Shown here: positions 28,463 to 36,928 of the stretch, one piece after another
Position numbering within the stretch: position 1 is the first letter of the stretch
Layout: each line of letters opens with the position of its first letter
Source of the DNA: an uncultured Alloprevotella sp.
GTDB taxonomy: Bacteria > Bacteroidota > Bacteroidia > Bacteroidales > Bacteroidaceae
NCBI GenBank assembly: GCA_944320745.1
Contig: CALUIN010000004.1
Coordinates: 40,457-104,456, forward strand
Length of the DNA: 64,000 nt
Direction: 5' to 3'
Program-made: the position numbers and the translations under genes
The notes under the pieces: model-generated
What the model was told of the DNA's origin: nothing
Databases searched by the model: none
Seen by the model: only the letters and a program-made list of their open reading frames with translations

Positions 28463-31291
28463 ATGAAAAAACGTAACTTCATCGTGTTACTGTTTCTGGC
28501 GCTCGTGCTCGCGCCGACGGTCCGCACCGCCGCGCAGCAGGTGGAGCAGCTCCCGATCGACACGGCCGTGCGCTACGGCAAGCTGCCTAACGGGCTGACG
28601 TACTACATCCGCCACAACAGCCTGCCGGAGAACCGCGCCGACTTCTACATCGCGCAGAAGGTGGGCTCCGTCCAGGAGGACGACAACCAGCGCGGCCTGG
28701 CGCACTTCCTGGAGCACATGTGCTTCAACGGGACCGACCACTTCCCCGGCAACCGCGTCATCAAGTACCTCGAAGGCATCGGCGTGCAGTTCGGCCAGGA
28801 GCTCAACGCCTACACTTCCACGGACGAGACGGTCTACAACATAGACAACGTGCCCGTGACGGCAGAGAACGTGGACAGCTGCCTCTGGATCCTGCACGAC
28901 TGGGCCGACGGCCTCACCCTCGACCCCAAGGAGATAGACAAGGAGCGCGGCGTCATCCACGAAGAGTGGCGGCTCCGCTCCTCGGCGGACATGCGCATCT
29001 ACGAGCGCAACCTTCCGGCCCTCTACCCCGGCTCGCGCTACGGCCACCGCTACCCCATCGGCCTGATGGAAATCATTGACAACTTCAAGCCCGACTTCCT
29101 CCGCGCCTACTACGAGAAGTGGTACCGCCCGGACCTCCAGGGCATCATCATCGTGGGCGACGTGGACGTGGACCAGGTCGAGGCCAAGGTGAAGGAAATC
29201 TTCGGCCCCATCGAGATGCCGGCCAACCCCGCCGCCTACGAGCACTACCCCGTGCCCGCCACGCCGCAGGCCATCTATATCATTGATAAGGACAAGGAGC
29301 TCCAGCAGCCGATCATCAACATCATGTTCAAGCACGAGCCGCTGCCCGAGCAGCTCCGCAACACGTCCGTCTACCTGGCCCAGAACCTCATCTTCTCCCT
29401 GGCCTGCAACGCCCTCAACGCGCGCCTCAACGAACTGAGCCAGAAGGCCGACTGCCCCTTCCTCGGCGCCGGCTGCGGCGACAGGCAGTACCTCATCAGC
29501 AAGACGATGGACGCCCTCACCGTAGTCCTCGTGCCCAAGACGGGCCAGGACGCCGCCGCCGTGCAGGCCGTCATGCAGGAGGTAGAGCGCGCCGCCCGCT
29601 TCGGCTTCACCGGGACCGAGATTCTCCGTGCCCGCGACGAGTTCCTCAGCCGCATCGAGCGCATCTACGACAACCGCGACAAGCAGCAGAACTCCTTCTA
29701 CGTGCCGCAATACGTGCGCCACTTCCTGGACAACGTGCCCATCCCCGACATCGCCACGGAGTACAACCTCTACAAGATGATGGGGCAGCAGCTCCCGGCC
29801 GAGGCCATATCGGCCACGTTCAAGCAGCTCACGGCCTCTACCGACACGAACTTCGTATTCCTCGCCATGTATCCCGAAAAGGAGGGCCTGACCATCCCGA
29901 CGGCCGACGCCATGAAGCAGGCCGTGGCCGCCGCCAAGGCCGCCAAGCTCGAGGCCTACGTGGACAGCGTGAACAACGATCCGCTCGTGCCCCAGCTCCC
30001 CGCCAAGGGCGCCATCAAGAAGGAAGAGGCGGCTCCGCTGGGCTACACCTGCTGGACGCTCGAGAACGGCGCCCGCGTCTTCTTCCGCCCGACGGACTTC
30101 AATGACAGCGAAGTGCTCTTCTCCGCTCTGAGCAAGGGCGGCATGAGCCGCACCGACGCCAAGGACTTCGTCAACGTGAATCTGCTGACCGACGTCATGG
30201 GCAGCACCGGCCTGGGCGCCTTCACCGCGCCCGAGCTGGAGAAGAAGCTCGCCGGCAAGCAGGCCTCCGTACGCATCAGCCTGGGCGAGCTCACCGAGGG
30301 CCTCAGCGGCAACGCCACGCCCAAGGACCTGCGCACCCTCTTCGAGCTGATCTACCTCCGCTTCCAGGCGCCGGCCAACGACACCGAGGCCTACTACAAC
30401 ACCATCGCCTTCCTGAAGTCGCAGCTTGAGAACGCCGACAAGGTGCCCGAGACGGCGCTCACCGACTCCCTGCGCAGCACCCTCTACGGCCACAACCCGC
30501 TCATGCGCAGCCTCCACGTCACCGACCTGGCACAGGCCGACTACAAGACCATCCAGCGCATCTACAGCGAGCGCTTTGCCGCCGGCGGCGACTTCGACTT
30601 CTTCTTCACCGGAAACTTCAACGTGGACAGCCTGCGCCTCTACGTCGAACAGTACATCGCACCGCTCAAGGCCGTCAGCAAGCGCGAGACCTACGTGGAC
30701 CGCCACATCGATCCCGTGAAAGGCACCGTGGGCAACCACTTCGTACGCGCCATGGAGACGCCCAAGGCCTACGCCATACAGATGTGGACCGGCCCGCTGA
30801 AGTATAACGTGAAGAACGCCATCATTGCCGACGCGCTCGGACAGATCCTCACGCAGCGCTACCTCAAGAGCATCCGCGAGGACCACGGCCTGGCCTACAG
30901 CGTGGGCGCCCTGGCACAGGCAGACTTCGGCCTGCGCGAGAGGTTCATCATGCAGGTAGTCTGCCCCACGAAGCCGGCCAAGATGGACTCCACCCTGCTC
31001 CTTCTGGACCAGGGGCTGGAGGAACTCGCACAGAAGGGCGTGACGGCTGAAGAGCTGGACAATGTGATGAAGTCCAACCTCAAGACTTACACCGACAACC
31101 AGCGCAAGAACAACTTCTGGCAGGCACGCATGACCAACCTGGTGGAGTGGGACAAGGACACCTACGCCGACTACGAGCAGACGGCCCGCTCCATTCGTCC
31201 GGAGGACATTCAGGCCTTCGCCAAGGACGTGCTCCTGAAGCAGAAGAACTGCGTCACGGTCACCATGCTCCCGGCCGACATGAAGGAATAA
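28463..31291 (+). CDS. Exported M16 family zinc metallopeptidase (PqqL-like)
   Basis: This 942-residue protein has a signal peptide (MKKRNFIVLLFLALVLAPTVRTAA) and two M16 half-molecules in one chain. The inverted zinc motif HXXEH is HFLEH (His81, Glu84, His85), with the third ligand glutamate about 40 residues on, near STDETVYNI. The second half (about 520-942) lacks the motif, as is usual for the inactive half. Length and single-chain form match PqqL-type periplasmic proteases, which cut peptides or small proteins held in a closed chamber. I chose the ATG at 28463 because of the signal peptide. It is transcribed alone. Confidence 0.93.
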   Translation: MKKRNFIVLLFLALVLAPTVRTAAQQVEQLPIDTAVRYGKLPNGLTYYIRHNSLPENRADFYIAQKVGSVQEDDNQRGLAHFLEHMCFNGTDHFPGNRVIKYLEGIGVQFGQELNAYTSTDETVYNIDNVPVTAENVDSCLWILHDWADGLTLDPKEIDKERGVIHEEWRLRSSADMRIYERNLPALYPGSRYGHRYPIGLMEIIDNFKPDFLRAYYEKWYRPDLQGIIIVGDVDVDQVEAKVKEIFGPIEMPANPAAYEHYPVPATPQAIYIIDKDKELQQPIINIMFKHEPLPEQLRNTSVYLAQNLIFSLACNALNARLNELSQKADCPFLGAGCGDRQYLISKTMDALTVVLVPKTGQDAAAVQAVMQEVERAARFGFTGTEILRARDEFLSRIERIYDNRDKQQNSFYVPQYVRHFLDNVPIPDIATEYNLYKMMGQQLPAEAISATFKQLTASTDTNFVFLAMYPEKEGLTIPTADAMKQAVAAAKAAKLEAYVDSVNNDPLVPQLPAKGAIKKEEAAPLGYTCWTLENGARVFFRPTDFNDSEVLFSALSKGGMSRTDAKDFVNVNLLTDVMGSTGLGAFTAPELEKKLAGKQASVRISLGELTEGLSGNATPKDLRTLFELIYLRFQAPANDTEAYYNTIAFLKSQLENADKVPETALTDSLRSTLYGHNPLMRSLHVTDLAQADYKTIQRIYSERFAAGGDFDFFFTGNFNVDSLRLYVEQYIAPLKAVSKRETYVDRHIDPVKGTVGNHFVRAMETPKAYAIQMWTGPLKYNVKNAIIADALGQILTQRYLKSIREDHGLAYSVGALAQADFGLRERFIMQVVCPTKPAKMDSTLLLLDQGLEELAQKGVTAEELDNVMKSNLKTYTDNQRKNNFWQARMTNLVEWDKDTYADYEQTARSIRPEDIQAFAKDVLLKQKNCVTVTMLPADMKE

Positions 31292-31328
31292 AGGCCCGGC
31301 GGCCCGTCCGCACCGGCCCGCACACACT

Positions 31329-31367
31329 GCGGCCGTCCACGCACCGGCGTGGACGGCCGCTCTTTTT
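31329..31367 (+). terminator. Intrinsic terminator of the M16 peptidase gene
   Basis: A perfect 14-bp stem (31329-31342 with 31347-31360) and an ACCG loop are followed by TCTTTTTG. It lies 38 bases past the stop codon. Confidence 0.88.
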
Positions 31368-31412
31368 GTTTCCCCACGGCCGCCGGCGCACGCCCGCAGC
31401 CGCGCCGCGCAC

Positions 31413-31486
31413 GGACCTTAGCCCCGTAAGTACCGGGCTAAGGCCAGTTCCTACGGGGCTAAGCCCCGTAGCGACGGGGATAGGCA
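31413..31486. repeat. 21-nt repeat locus F (units in both orientations)
   Basis: About three and a half units lie here in mixed orientation. The variable tetranucleotides AAGT, TCCT and AGCG are each bracketed by GT on the left and AC on the right. One core (CGGGGCTAAGCCCCG, 31454-31468) is itself a perfect palindrome. The locus sits between the separate terminators of the convergent M16 peptidase gene and rnr, so it is not needed as a simple terminator for either. Confidence 0.88.
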
Positions 31487-31490
31487 CACA

Positions 31491-31534
31491 AAAAGCCCGC
31501 CCCGGTCCCCGCATTCGGGAGGACCAGGGCGGGC
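31491..31534 (-). terminator. Intrinsic terminator of rnr
   Basis: Read on the minus strand, a GC-rich stem (GCCCGCCC with GGGCGGGC, plus GGTCC with GGACC inside) is followed by TTTTT. It lies about 25 bases past the rnr stop. Confidence 0.82.
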
Positions 31535-31557
31535 CTGCGGCGCTGCAGGACACGCGC

Positions 31558-33867
31558 TCAGCGGCGGCGGCGGCGCTTGCCGCGGGCCTGCTTGCCGAAG
31601 CCGCCCTTGTCCGCCCGCGGCGCGGGCGCGGGGGCCGGCTTGGCGCCGTCCTCGCCCACCAGGACAAAGTCCAGCTGCCGGCGCTCCAGGTTGGCGCGCT
31701 CCACGCGCACGCGCACCTTGTCGCCCAGGCTGTAGCGGCGGTGGTAGCGGCGGCCCATGAGGCAGTAGTTGCGCTCGTCGAACTCGTAGTAGTCGTCCTG
31801 GAGGTCGCGCAGCGGCACCATGCCCTCGCACATGTTCTCCGTCACCTCCACGTAGAGGCCGAACTCCGTGACGCCGCTCACCGTGCCGTCGAACTCCTGG
31901 CCCAGGCGGTCGGCCATGAACTCCACTTGCTTGTACTTGATGCTGGCGCGCTCGGCCGTCGCGGCCAGCTGCTCCATCTCCGAAGCGTGCTCGCACAGGT
32001 CCTCGTACTTGGTCTGGCTCACGGAGCGGCCGCCCTCGGCATAGCGCGTCAGGAGGCGGTGGACCATGGTGTCGGGATAGCGGCGGATGGGCGAGGTGAA
32101 GTGCGTGTAGTAATCGAACATGAGGCCGTAGTGGCCGATGTTGTGCGTGCTGTAACGGGCCTTCATCATGGCGCGCAGGGCCACCATCTCCACGACGTTC
32201 TCCTCCTTCTTCCCCTTCACGTCGGAGAGGAGGCGGTTCAGACTCTTCGACACCTCCGTCTTGGTGCCCTCGGTGCGGAGCTTATAGCCGAACTTGCCGA
32301 TGAAGCCGCTCAGCTTCTCGAGCTTCTCGGGATCGGGCACGTCGTGGACGCGGTAGACGAAGACCTTGGGCTTCCGCCCCTTGGCCGTGCGGCCGATGCG
32401 CTCGGCCACGCTGCGGTTGGCCAGGAGCATAAACTCCTCGACCAACTTGTTGGCGTCCTTGGCCACCTTGACGTAGGTCGATACGGGGTGGCCGTTTTCA
32501 TCGACGTCGAAGCGCACCTCGGCGCGGTCGAAGCCTATGGCGCCGTTCTTGAAGCGGCGGTCGCGCAGCTGCTTGGCCAGGCGGTTGAGCGTGATGAGCT
32601 CCTGGGCGAACTCGCCCTCGGGGGGCGCGCCGGCGGGCAGCGGCTCGGGGTGGTCGCCGGGCAGGGCCAGGTCCTGCGCGGAGGCTTCGCCGTTGCGCTC
32701 CAATATGGCCTGCACCTCCTCGTAGGTGAAGCGGCGGTCCGAGCGGATAACGGTGTGGGCCAGATGCCAGTCCAGCACGTCGCCGCGACCGTTCATGTGG
32801 AAAATCGTGGAGTAGGCCAACTTCTCCTCGTCGGGCCGCAGCGAGCAGATGAAGTTGCACAGGCGCTCGGGCAGCATGGGGATGGTGCGGTCCACGAGAT
32901 AGACGCTCGTGGCCCGCTTCACGGCCTCGCGGTCAATGATGTCGCCTTCCTTGACGTAGTGGGACACGTCGGCAATATGGACGCCCACTTCCCAGCAGTC
33001 CTTCCCGACGGAACGGATAGAGATGGCGTCGTCGAAGTCCTTGGCGTCGTGCGGGTCGATGGTAAAGGTGGTGACGGAGCGGAAGTCCTCGCGGCGAGCC
33101 ACCTCCTCGGGCGTGATGCCGGGCTCGAGCTTCTCGGCGGCGGCCTCGACGGCCTTGGGATAGGCATAGGGCAGGCCGTACTCGGCCAGTATGGCGTGCA
33201 TCTCGGCGTTGTTCTCGCCCTTGCGGCCCAGTATGTCGATGACTTTGCCCACGGGGCTCTTCGAGTCGTCGGGCCAGTCCGTGATCTTGACGACGGCCTT
33301 GTCGCCCGTCTGTCCGCCTTTCAGCTTGTCCTTCGGTATGAAGATGTCCGTGGCCAGCGAGCGCCCTTCCGTCACGAGGAATCCGAAGCCCTTCTCCACC
33401 TGCAGCTGCCCGACGAAGGTGTCGCGCTTGCGCTCGAGGATTTCGATGACTTCTGCCTCGCGCGTATGTCCGGGGCGGCGGGCCAGCATCGTGACGCGCA
33501 CGCGGTCGCCGTCGAGGGCGTGGTGGGAGTTGCGTTCGCAGACCAATATGTTCTTGCCGCCGTCGTCCGGGATGAAGGAGTTGCGCCCGTTGCGCTTGCG
33601 CTGGAAGGTGCCTTCCATGACCTGCGAGCGCTGGGCCAGGCGGTACTCGGCGTTGCCCTCCGTGGCCAGGTAGTCGTCCAGGACGAGCTCGGAGAGCACG
33701 TCCATGGCCAGCATCTTGGCGGGGTGGTTCTTGGCGCCGATGGCGGCAAAGATTTCCTTGACGCCGTACTTCTTGTCGGGATGCTGCTCGAAAAGGTCCA
33801 GCACCGCCTGCCGGATGTCCTTCTTTCTCAGGCGTCGGGGACTGTCGTTCGTTTTCTTTCGGCTCAT
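31558..33867 (-). CDS. rnr: Ribonuclease R
   Basis: RNase R is a 3' to 5' exoribonuclease that degrades structured RNA. The 769-residue protein has an N-terminal helix-turn-helix-like region, two cold-shock domains (about residues 85-235), and the RNB catalytic domain with the metal-binding aspartates in TIDPHDAKDFDDAIS. TSPIRRYPDTMVHRLL follows, then an S1 domain (about 655-735, FDGTVSGVTEFGLYVEV). The tail is basic and ends GKRRRRR, usual for RNA binding. It stands alone on the minus strand, opposite the DUF4294 gene. Its own leader would contain repeat locus G if transcription starts upstream of 33997. Confidence 0.95.
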   Translation of the reverse strand: MSRKKTNDSPRRLRKKDIRQAVLDLFEQHPDKKYGVKEIFAAIGAKNHPAKMLAMDVLSELVLDDYLATEGNAEYRLAQRSQVMEGTFQRKRNGRNSFIPDDGGKNILVCERNSHHALDGDRVRVTMLARRPGHTREAEVIEILERKRDTFVGQLQVEKGFGFLVTEGRSLATDIFIPKDKLKGGQTGDKAVVKITDWPDDSKSPVGKVIDILGRKGENNAEMHAILAEYGLPYAYPKAVEAAAEKLEPGITPEEVARREDFRSVTTFTIDPHDAKDFDDAISIRSVGKDCWEVGVHIADVSHYVKEGDIIDREAVKRATSVYLVDRTIPMLPERLCNFICSLRPDEEKLAYSTIFHMNGRGDVLDWHLAHTVIRSDRRFTYEEVQAILERNGEASAQDLALPGDHPEPLPAGAPPEGEFAQELITLNRLAKQLRDRRFKNGAIGFDRAEVRFDVDENGHPVSTYVKVAKDANKLVEEFMLLANRSVAERIGRTAKGRKPKVFVYRVHDVPDPEKLEKLSGFIGKFGYKLRTEGTKTEVSKSLNRLLSDVKGKKEENVVEMVALRAMMKARYSTHNIGHYGLMFDYYTHFTSPIRRYPDTMVHRLLTRYAEGGRSVSQTKYEDLCEHASEMEQLAATAERASIKYKQVEFMADRLGQEFDGTVSGVTEFGLYVEVTENMCEGMVPLRDLQDDYYEFDERNYCLMGRRYHRRYSLGDKVRVRVERANLERRQLDFVLVGEDGAKPAPAPAPRADKGGFGKQARGKRRRRR

Positions 33868-33911
33868 AGTCTCAATGCGATGTTAAGTAATCGGGGCGGC
33901 GGCCGGGCGTG

Positions 33912-33997
33912 CGGCCCGCGGGGCTAAGGCCCGCCGGAAACGGGGCTAAGGCCCGTCGGGACGGGGCTAAGGCCCGTCGGGACGGGGCTAAGGCCCG
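33912..33997. repeat. 21-nt repeat locus G (4 units)
   Basis: Four copies of the core GGGGCTAAGGCCCG lie here at 21-22 base intervals. The last two full units are identical, with variable tetranucleotide CCCG when read on the C-rich minus strand. The array is in the 271-base divergent gap between rnr and the DUF4294 gene. No convincing TAnnTTTG promoter was found for either gene in this gap. Confidence 0.92.
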
Positions 33998-34138
33998 TGC
34001 GCGGAGCGCCGCGCGGGGCCGCCGGGAGGCTGCCCGCCCTTTCCTTATTACAAAGGAAGTTATTTTTTCGCAACCGTCCTGTCAATTAAGGAATAATAAC
34101 GCGGACGGGCGGGATTTTCTTGCTAAATTCGCCGCGCC

Positions 34139-34774
34139 ATGAAGTACGGGAAAATCCTATTGTCCGGCCTCCTGCTCGCGGGAGGCACGTTGCCGGGGCT
34201 GGCCCAGCGCCCGGCGGCAGCCGACAGCGCGGCCGCCGCCGATGTGCCGGCCGTGCCCATCGAAGTCCGCGTGGGCCGCGTGGCCTACCGCGGGGACAGC
34301 ATCCCCCACGTCATCATGCCCACGTTCTACAAGTATCCGCCGCTGACGTTCAAGAACGCCCGCGAGGCGGCACGCTACAACCGCTTGGTGGCCAACGTGA
34401 AGAAGCTGCTCCCTCTGGCGCGGCTGGCCAAGTACACCGTCATCGAGACCTACGAGTACCTGGAGACGCTGCCGGACGAGGAGGCGCGGCGCGAACATCT
34501 GCGCCGCGTCGAGGAAGGGCTCAAGAAGCAGTACGCCCCCACGCTCAAGCGCCTCTCCCGCACACAGGGCCGCCTGCTCGTGAAGCTCATCGACCGCGAA
34601 TGCGGCCAGACGGGCTACCGCATAGCCCAGGCCTTCATCGGCTCGTTCAAGGCCAACATGTACCAGACGCTGGCCTTCTGCTTCGGCAACAGCCTGACGC
34701 GCCGCTACGACCCCGAGGGAGACGACCGCTTCACCGAGCGCGTGGTCCGCATGGTCGAGAGCGGACAGCTCTGA
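34139..34774 (+). CDS. DUF4294 domain protein, exported
   Basis: This 211-residue protein has a signal peptide (MKYGKILLSGLLLAGGTLPGLA) and matches DUF4294, a family known only from Bacteroidetes. Typical segments are YRGDSIPHVIMPTFYKYPPLTFKNAREAARYNRLVANVK, LPLARLAKYTVIETYEYLETLPDEEARREHLRRVE and RTQGRLLVKLIDRECGQTGYRIAQAF. The mature part is helical and charged and probably sits in the periplasm. No function is known. It stands alone with a strong terminator after it. Confidence 0.87.
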   Translation: MKYGKILLSGLLLAGGTLPGLAQRPAAADSAAAADVPAVPIEVRVGRVAYRGDSIPHVIMPTFYKYPPLTFKNAREAARYNRLVANVKKLLPLARLAKYTVIETYEYLETLPDEEARREHLRRVEEGLKKQYAPTLKRLSRTQGRLLVKLIDRECGQTGYRIAQAFIGSFKANMYQTLAFCFGNSLTRRYDPEGDDRFTERVVRMVESGQL

Positions 34775-34793
34775 GCGCGCTCAGGCGCAAAGG

Positions 34794-34843
34794 CCGCGTG
34801 GCCGGGACCTTCCTTTGGGGAAAGTCCCGGCCACGCGGTTTTT
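34794..34843 (+). terminator. Intrinsic terminator after the DUF4294 gene
   Basis: A 15-bp stem (from 34794 with its partner ending 34838) is followed by TTTTT. It lies 20 bases past the stop and about 25 bases from the convergent sulfatase stop, so it may serve both genes. Confidence 0.85.
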
Positions 34844-34868
34844 ACGTGATACCGGCACGGGCCGGGCG

Positions 34869-36710
34869 TCAGAGCGCGCCCAGGTCATCGTAGGCCGTCT
34901 GCAGCAAGGCGTTGGCGGCGGCGGCGCGCCCGGCCGAGGGGGCCGGCCGCTCCTCGAGCACACGCTGCGGGGAAGAGAGCAGGTGGAGCGCCGTGAAGCC
35001 CGAGCCGTCCATGTACCAGATGCCTTCGCTCCACACGTGGACGGCGGAGGGGTGCGTGTACGTGCGGCTCAGCACGTCGCGACTGAAGCGGAAATCGCCG
35101 TGCTCCACTCCCAGCTGCCCGAGCAGCGTGGCGGGCAGGTCCGTCTGGTTGCAGAGCACGTCCACCACGCGGTGGCCGCGCACCGCTCCGCCGGTCCATA
35201 TCATCGGGATATGGGCCCGCCGCGGGTCGCCCGCGCCGATGCCCTCGGGGTAGCCGATGCCGTGGTCGGGGAGCAGGATGATGAGCGTGTTGTCCCATTG
35301 CGGCGTCGCGCGGAAGCGGTCCACGAAGCGGCCGATGCAGTCGTCGAGATAGGCCATGGCGTTGGCCACCGTATCGCCCGGGATGCGGGCGTAGGGCACG
35401 CCCCAGGGCTCGTGGCTCGCCAGTGTGAGCAGCGTCGTCAGCCAGGGGCGGCTCCCGCCGCGGGCGGAGAGCTCCTCGAACAGGCGGTCGAAGACGATGC
35501 GGTCCGTGACTCCCCAGTCGTGCGTGCGGCGCACTTCGGAGGGGAAGGAGGTGTCGCCCGCCGTCCGCTCATATCCCGTCGAGAGCAGGTATCCGTTCGT
35601 GTTCGTAAAGTTGATGTCGCCGCCGTAGAGGAAGTCCGTCGCATATCCGGCCCGGGCCAGGCTGCGCGCGATGGAGGGCAGGTGGGCACACTTCGAGGGC
35701 AGCTTCATCACGCTCAGGTCGGGGAAGGCCGGGTAACCGCTCAGCGCGCAGACGGTGCCGCGGTCCGTGCGGAAGGAGTTGGCGTAGCAGCGCGTGAAGA
35801 CGACGCCCTCGGCCGCCAGCGCGTTGAGCCGCGGCGTGACGGACGGGTCGGCCAGCGAGTCGACGGCATGGACGAACGTGCCGCCGCAGCCCTCCATCAG
35901 GATGATGAGGATGTTGGGCCGCCGTGTGCGGAGCAGCGTGTCGGGCGCGAGGCTCGAAGTGTCGTAGCCCAGCGTGGCGAAGATGCGGGCGCGCTCCGCC
36001 TCGGGGAAGAAGTCGTGCTCTGCCGCGTAGTCCTTCGTCTTGAGCGAGGAGGACACGAGGCTGAAAGCGGGATTGACCGCGGCGTGGTTGAGAAACTGCC
36101 GGTCGCTGAAGTAAACCATGCCCACGTTGGCCGTGGACTTGCCCACGCCGCCGCGGATGCCGAGGAAGAGCAGGCCGCCCACGATGATGGCGCCGCACGT
36201 GGCGGCCACGCGATGGCGGCAGGGCGGCAGCTGGCGGGGGAACTGGCGCGCCAGGACGAAGAAGAGGGCCAGCCCCACGACGGCTATGGCCGCGGCGGCG
36301 CCCAGCAGGTAGCCGGTGCTGACGCTGGCGGCCACGCCCCGCGGCGAGTCGAGGTAGGCGAACACGGTCCCGTCCAGCTTCACGTCCCAGAAGGTGTAAA
36401 GACACGTGTCCGCCACGAAGATGACGGCGAGCAGGGCCGCGACGATGCCGGCATAGACCTGGTAGCCCAGCCGCAGGCGAGGCACGCGCGTCCATACGGA
36501 GACGGCCGTGGCGAGCCAGGGCAAGGCCGTGAGGTAGCCGGCGGCGGCGAGGTCGAGCGGCAGCCCGTGCCACACGACGGCCAGGCAGTCGGCCGCGCCG
36601 ACGGCGGTGCCGGCGGGCGCGTCGAGCAGCAGGAAGGCGAGCTTGGCCAGGATAAACGTAAGGAGCAGTGCCGCATAGAAGCGGAGAAGGAAAAGGATTC
36701 GCGTACGCAT
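34869..36710 (-). CDS. LTA synthase family sulfatase/phosphotransferase
   Basis: This 613-residue protein has five N-terminal membrane helices (about residues 5-205). An extracytoplasmic alkaline-phosphatase-superfamily domain follows: RPNILIILMEGCGGTF for metal binding, NSFRTDRGTVCALSGYP with the likely nucleophile threonine, DFLYGGDINFTNTNGYL, LLTLASHEPWGVP and LLPDHGIGYPEG. That is the layout of lipoteichoic acid synthase and phosphoglycerol transferases. In Bacteroidetes, which lack teichoic acid, such proteins probably move phosphoglycerol or phosphoethanolamine onto envelope glycans or lipids. The substrate is unknown. The gene has its own promoter and converges on the DUF4294 gene. Confidence 0.88.
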   Translation of the reverse strand: MRTRILFLLRFYAALLLTFILAKLAFLLLDAPAGTAVGAADCLAVVWHGLPLDLAAAGYLTALPWLATAVSVWTRVPRLRLGYQVYAGIVAALLAVIFVADTCLYTFWDVKLDGTVFAYLDSPRGVAASVSTGYLLGAAAAIAVVGLALFFVLARQFPRQLPPCRHRVAATCGAIIVGGLLFLGIRGGVGKSTANVGMVYFSDRQFLNHAAVNPAFSLVSSSLKTKDYAAEHDFFPEAERARIFATLGYDTSSLAPDTLLRTRRPNILIILMEGCGGTFVHAVDSLADPSVTPRLNALAAEGVVFTRCYANSFRTDRGTVCALSGYPAFPDLSVMKLPSKCAHLPSIARSLARAGYATDFLYGGDINFTNTNGYLLSTGYERTAGDTSFPSEVRRTHDWGVTDRIVFDRLFEELSARGGSRPWLTTLLTLASHEPWGVPYARIPGDTVANAMAYLDDCIGRFVDRFRATPQWDNTLIILLPDHGIGYPEGIGAGDPRRAHIPMIWTGGAVRGHRVVDVLCNQTDLPATLLGQLGVEHGDFRFSRDVLSRTYTHPSAVHVWSEGIWYMDGSGFTALHLLSSPQRVLEERPAPSAGRAAAANALLQTAYDDLGAL

Positions 36711-36747
36711 GGGTGTAGGGATGAAGTTTAGGGCCGTGGCCCGGGGG

Positions 36748-36755
36748 CAAATTTA
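36748..36755 (-). promoter_or_regulatory. -7 promoter element of the sulfatase gene
   Basis: The minus strand reads TAAATTTG, a match to TAnnTTTG, 37 bases before the ATG. Confidence 0.6.
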
Positions 36756-36846
36756 CAAGAAATTCGCGATGCGCGCCGCCTTCCGCCCGCCAAAAGCGCA
36801 CGCGCGCCGCCCACGGGCCGCCGCCGCTCCGCGCGGCACATAACGG

Positions 36847-36910
36847 ACTCGCCCTATCCCCGTCGGCACGGGGATAGGGCGAGTTTTTACGGGGCTAAGG
36901 CCCGTGGCGG
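36847..36910. repeat. 21-nt repeat locus H, with a perfect 17-bp hairpin
   Basis: Two opposed CTAT-type units form a perfect 17-bp stem (36847-36863 with 36868-36884) with loop CGGC, followed by five T on the plus strand. A third unit (CGGGGCTAAGGCC) follows. Both flanking genes are on the minus strand, so the T-run is on the wrong strand for either of them, which argues against a plain terminator role. Confidence 0.9.
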
Positions 36911-36928
36911 CCGCGCGAGGCGGCGCGC

